Below, in pieces: positions 57,039 to 64,000 of a stretch of 64,000 nucleotides of DNA. A program made the position numbers and the translations under genes. Location: positions 496,001-560,000 of the forward strand of contig OZ244043.1 of the NCBI GenBank assembly GCA_965215215.1. The letters are read 5' to 3'. Below the pieces are notes generated by a model that was given only the letters and a program-made list of their open reading frames with translations, ran no database searches and was not told the origin of the DNA. The stretch comes from CALDTK01 sp965215215 (GTDB lineage Bacteria; Bacteroidota; Bacteroidia; Chitinophagales; Saprospiraceae). How positions within the stretch are numbered: the first letter of the stretch is position 1; every line of letters starts with the position of its first letter.

Positions 57039-58556
57039 ATGCTGAGCTCACTCCTCTCCTCGACGTTGCTTTGGGCGAGCTCCTGGTTGCTCTACCGCTC
57101 GCTACTCGCCCCGCTGGCCTGCCACCGTTTCAACCGGGCCTACCTGATTGCCGCCCTCCTCCTCGGCGCTACAGCCCCCTGGCTGGTGAGTGTACTCCCG
57201 GGGCTTAGTACCGCAGCGTACTTACCGGAACTACCGACGATCACGCTCCCGGAGCTGATTGTGTCTGCGGAAGGCACCCCAGTGATCGCCAACTCCGGAT
57301 CGGCTACCCCTTGGTGGTTACCCGTGTATCTATTCGGTGTACTCGTGAGCCTCGCAATTCTAGCGCGGGACATCTACAGCATCCACGCCTTACGGCAAAA
57401 CAGCGTGCCGGTAACCGGAATCGGAGCTAGGTACGGAATGGAGGTACGACAAACGTCAACCGACACAGCTCCGTGCTCCTGGGGAAACACCCTCTACGTA
57501 GGGAACTGGGATAGTTTGAGCGGTCCAGAACACGAAGCCATCCTCGTGCACGAGGCGACCCACTGGAAGCTTCACCACCGCGCCGATGTTCTGTTGGCCA
57601 GCTTCACGTGCGCGGCGGCTTGGTTCAATCCCTTCGTGTACGCGCTTCGCCGCGAGCTGAGATTGGTGCACGAATACCAGGCCGACCGGCAGGTGGTCCT
57701 CACGGCGAGTTACGCGGCGGACTACCAAAAGATCCTACTCAACCAACAGCTGGGCATTCGTCCATTAGCACTAGCGCCCGCCTTCAATCATTCACCGTTA
57801 AAAAATAGATTTCTGATGATGACTAACTCTTTCGGACGTAAGCAACTCTGGCGCCCGGTACTGGCGGCTCTCACTCTACTCATATTCGCGGCTTCCTGTG
57901 CGAAGGAAGAACCAACCGAAATTGAGCTAGCGGGGATCGCCGAAGCCAACTCCGAAGAAAGCTTGATACTATCCGCTGACGGCGCTATGGAAGGCTACGA
58001 GCTGACGGGTACCGATACCATCACCATGTTTGACCCCGAGACGTACGCGGAGACAGTCCAAATCGTCCGAAACTTCACGAACACAGCTACTGGAGAATTC
58101 AAAAGCCAGCAGTTGCCAGCAAACGACCTCACGAGGGATGGAAGTGGCGAAGCCGTCGCTCAGGAGATGATCCGTTCCATGCCGGTGTACAAGGTTGTCG
58201 ACGAGATGCCACACTTTCCCGGCGGAAACTGCACGGGCACCTCCGAGGAGATTGAGGATTGCCACATGGAGATGATGCTGAAACATGTCTATAGCCAAGT
58301 TAAATACCCTGACATCGCCCGGGAGAAGGGCGTCGAAGGCACGGCCTTAGTTAGCTTCATCGTGGGTACCGATGGCGAGCTACTCGAACCAAGCTTCCCG
58401 CGGGTGCCTAGCAACGGCGATTTGATGGTCACCGCTGCGATCACCGCAGAGCTCACGAAGGTCATCGATTCGATGCCCGCGTGGACGCCCGGAAAAATCG
58501 ATGGCACGCCCGTACAGGTCCGGTTTAACCTACCCATTAAGTTTCGGCTCGAATAA
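57039..58556 (+). CDS. BlaR1-like M56 peptidase with C-terminal TonB domain
   Basis: This 505-residue membrane protein has N-terminal helices and a cytoplasmic M56 zinc-protease domain. The active site is LVHEATHWKLHH and the third ligand region is LRLVHEYQADR. A further helix (about residues 272-290) leads to a periplasmic region. The C-terminus (about residues 415-505) is a TonB-like domain, with KYPDIAREKGVEGTALVSFI and SMPAWTPGKIDGTPVQV. M56-TonB proteins are common in Bacteroidota. It is thought that they release the BlaI repressor on an envelope signal, but the signal here is unknown. Confidence 0.9.
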   Translation: MLSSLLSSTLLWASSWLLYRSLLAPLACHRFNRAYLIAALLLGATAPWLVSVLPGLSTAAYLPELPTITLPELIVSAEGTPVIANSGSATPWWLPVYLFGVLVSLAILARDIYSIHALRQNSVPVTGIGARYGMEVRQTSTDTAPCSWGNTLYVGNWDSLSGPEHEAILVHEATHWKLHHRADVLLASFTCAAAWFNPFVYALRRELRLVHEYQADRQVVLTASYAADYQKILLNQQLGIRPLALAPAFNHSPLKNRFLMMTNSFGRKQLWRPVLAALTLLIFAASCAKEEPTEIELAGIAEANSEESLILSADGAMEGYELTGTDTITMFDPETYAETVQIVRNFTNTATGEFKSQQLPANDLTRDGSGEAVAQEMIRSMPVYKVVDEMPHFPGGNCTGTSEEIEDCHMEMMLKHVYSQVKYPDIAREKGVEGTALVSFIVGTDGELLEPSFPRVPSNGDLMVTAAITAELTKVIDSMPAWTPGKIDGTPVQVRFNLPIKFRLE

Positions 58557-58588
58557 GCGCCTGTCTAAAGCTTGCTGATCGACTAAAA

Positions 58589-58768
58589 TCAGCTAAGATT
58601 TCGCCGAGCCGCAAGTTCATAGATAGGCTCGAAGGTTCCGTTGTACTCACCGCCCAGCGAGCTGTACGACTCCGTCAGGTGCCGAACCAGCGTTTCGAGG
58701 ATCGCGAGTTTTCTCAATCGTAAGAAAGTTCTATAACTCCGTGCAGCGAAACGGGAACGGCAAGCGTC
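58589..58768 (-). pseudogene. Possible C-terminal gene remnant
   Basis: In the 554-nt gap between the M56 gene and the next lipoprotein, one minus-strand frame is open for 60 codons. It ends ...LAILETLVRHLTESYSSLG then GEYNGTFEPIYELAARRNLS and a stop. The composition looks protein-like, and no proper start codon other than a TTG is available, so it may be the leftover of a broken gene. It could also be a chance frame. The rest of the gap holds a 12-bp palindrome at 58845 (GTTTCATGAAAC) and a terminator. Confidence 0.25.
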
Positions 58769-58873
58769 TTAGGGTCAAGCAGCTGATAACAACGCTGTAC
58801 GAAAGCCACAGCTCCGTATCCCGAATGGTGTAATCCCAGATGGTGTTTCATGAAACTTCATTCCGAGAAATTC

Positions 58874-58907
58874 ACGACCGCGGTGTTTCGACACCGTGGT
58901 CGTTTTT
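58874..58907 (+). terminator. Rho-independent terminator 318 nt past the M56 gene
   Basis: Arms ACGACCGCGGTGT and ACACCGTGGTCGT pair with one mismatch around a TTCG tetraloop and are followed by a T run (TTTTT). This is the best-formed plus-strand terminator in the window. It ends the blaI-blaR1 transcript or a separate short RNA from the gap. Confidence 0.85.
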
Positions 58908-59110
58908 ACTTGCGCTAGCTTTTTTAATAGCTTCAAACTGAGTTCGCTCTAACCGCCGCAACCTGGATGTTTCGAAGCCAGCCTTGGTTCTGATTGTCAG
59001 GAAGTACTCAACCCGCGAAAAGTTGGCACCTAGCGCAGCCGGGATCGTACGTTAGGCGAACTTCGCTCGTGTATGCGGTGTCCGCAAACGCATTCCACGT
59101 ACACCGCTCC

Positions 59111-59851
59111 CTACTGAAGCACGAGATTGGTTCCCGGATGCGAAATCTCCAAGCCCAACTCCGGAGTCGATTTGTGCGTTCCCGGCAGCTGCATCCCATT
59201 GAGCACCGCGTAGCCCTCCCAGCTCATCGTCATGCTCGGCTCATCCGCATTCTTCTTGCGGAATATCCACTCCCGAACGAGGTACTCGTCGTCTACGTAG
59301 AGATCGTAGGCGTCGCCGGGGGTGTACCCCCCGGCGTCGTCGTAGAGCACGGTGAGCTTCGTGGCCGGCGCGCCGGACAGCGGCATCGTGGCGCCACGGA
59401 CCACTGTGCTCGTGAAGCCGGTCTTGCTCCACTCGAGGTAAAACGGCATCAGTAGCCAGTAGCTGTCGTTGATGAAATTACCGTCCGCGGCGAGCGCGGC
59501 GGAGTCGAGCTCGGTGTTGCGGAGGTAGCTCGTGGACGCGCCGTCCGCGACAAGTACGACGCTATCCGCGTAGGGGAACCACCTCCATTCGCGTTCCGCG
59601 GCGACCTCGCCGCCACGTGCGACGCGGAAGGTGAAGTCGAGCTGCCGCACGCGCGACCAATCCGCGAAGCCGTGGGCGGCCGCCACGCTGTCCACGAAGT
59701 CGGCGGGGGTAAACGGAGGCGCTTTTGGCACCGTCGTTTCGGCCGCCGCTACGGTGTCTCCACGCTGTTCCGCGGTCTGGCCGCAGGCCCCAACCAACAC
59801 GGCAACCCCGAGTGCGACGAACGAGGACGACAACGGGCGACGTGGCTTCAT
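59111..59851 (-). CDS. Lipoprotein of unknown function
   Basis: This 246-residue protein has a lipobox, LVGAC. A short linker is followed by FVDSVAAAHGFADWSRVRQL and many beta strands (DFTFRVARGGEVAAEREWRW, YDLYVDDEYLVREWIF). It ends LPGTHKSTPELGLEISHPG. The strand pattern is compatible with a LolA/LppX-like half-barrel fold, but this is by eye only and no family is recognised. It lies 34 nt after recQ in the same direction, so it may be co-transcribed with it. Confidence 0.65.
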   Translation of the reverse strand: MKPRRPLSSSFVALGVAVLVGACGQTAEQRGDTVAAAETTVPKAPPFTPADFVDSVAAAHGFADWSRVRQLDFTFRVARGGEVAAEREWRWFPYADSVVLVADGASTSYLRNTELDSAALAADGNFINDSYWLLMPFYLEWSKTGFTSTVVRGATMPLSGAPATKLTVLYDDAGGYTPGDAYDLYVDDEYLVREWIFRKKNADEPSMTMSWEGYAVLNGMQLPGTHKSTPELGLEISHPGTNLVLQ

Positions 59852-59884
59852 GGACGGCGAACTTACCGCAAGTCCCCCGTTCCG

Positions 59885-61588
<1,704 letters not shown>

Positions 61589-61734
61589 AGGAGGGGAGGT
61601 TTCGAGTGGATCTGGGTCAATGCGTCAAGTAAAACAGTTTGTTTCATGCGCACGAAGTTCTGATATGATTCTCCACGATACTACCTGATGTAGGGTATGT
61701 CAACCGTAGTTTGAGATACTAACCCCAAAATGGT
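61589..61734 (+). other. Intergenic region between recQ and the TonB-dependent receptor
   Basis: This 146-nt gap separates divergent genes. A possible plus-strand promoter is TTTG at about 61630 followed 22 bases later by TATGATTC, a poor fit to the Bacteroidota consensus. No gene is seen. Confidence 0.3.

Positions 61735-64000
<2,266 letters not shown>

Overview
The window is a GC-rich bacterial chromosome segment that reads as Bacteroidota, most likely a Lewinella-like member of the Saprospiria. Four things support this. The 16S rRNA starts with the GATGAACGCTAGCG type of 5' end. The rRNA promoter has the Bacteroidota -7 element TACCTTTG. LpxC and FabZ are fused in one protein. There is a type IX secretion type-B C-terminal domain, a SusC-like TonB-dependent receptor, and DUF3667, DUF4266 and DUF3570 proteins. 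The genus is an inference. Most genes are ordinary chromosomal genes, tightly packed, often overlapping by 4 bases, with many GTG or TTG starts.

Layout. 1-5.2 kb: end of a propeller sensor protein, alaS and an M23 peptidase. 5.3-10.5 kb: a DUF3667 membrane protein facing the lipid A operon lpxD-lpxC/fabZ-lpxA-ABC ATPase. 10.6-12.2 kb: hemC-hemD. 12.2-17.6 kb: a membrane/TPR protein, then a thioredoxin-ApbE-DUF4266-DUF3570 module and a small lipoprotein. 17.6-22.5 kb: an amide-ligase-like locus (two esterases, an ATP-grasp enzyme with a histone-like tail, a class I glutamine amidotransferase, and a probable circularly permuted ATP-grasp protein). 22.5-32 kb: topoisomerase IB, two outer-membrane proteins, lipA, alkaline phosphatase, dprA and a 1189-residue T9SS cargo protein. 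32.2-35.9 kb: a second related operon (esterase, M17 aminopeptidase, ATP-grasp). 36.5-42.3 kb: a complete rRNA operon on the minus strand, in the order 16S-tRNA-Ala-tRNA-Ile-23S-5S. 42.4-47.6 kb: crtI-crtB, a rhodanese lipoprotein and rpsA. 47.7-52.7 kb: an acyl-CoA ligase, a heptose-activation/glycosyltransferase operon and mscL. 52.9-64 kb: aconitase, a histidine kinase, a BlaI/BlaR1-TonB pair, a lipoprotein, a RecQ helicase and the start of a TonB-dependent receptor.

Two observations stand out. First, a 14-bp DNA motif, GCTTNCGCNAAAAC, occurs 17 times exactly, against about 0.005-0.01 expected by chance. It appears on both strands, in all reading frames and also between genes, with several one-base indel variants. 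It behaves like a genome-wide DNA signal, for example an uptake-type sequence or a nucleoid or segregation site. Second, the loci at 17.6-22.5 kb and 32.2-35.9 kb together hold three ATP-grasp-type ligases, one amidotransferase, three alpha/beta-hydrolase esterases and one aminopeptidase. They look like two halves of one uncharacterised pathway that makes and breaks amide or peptide bonds.
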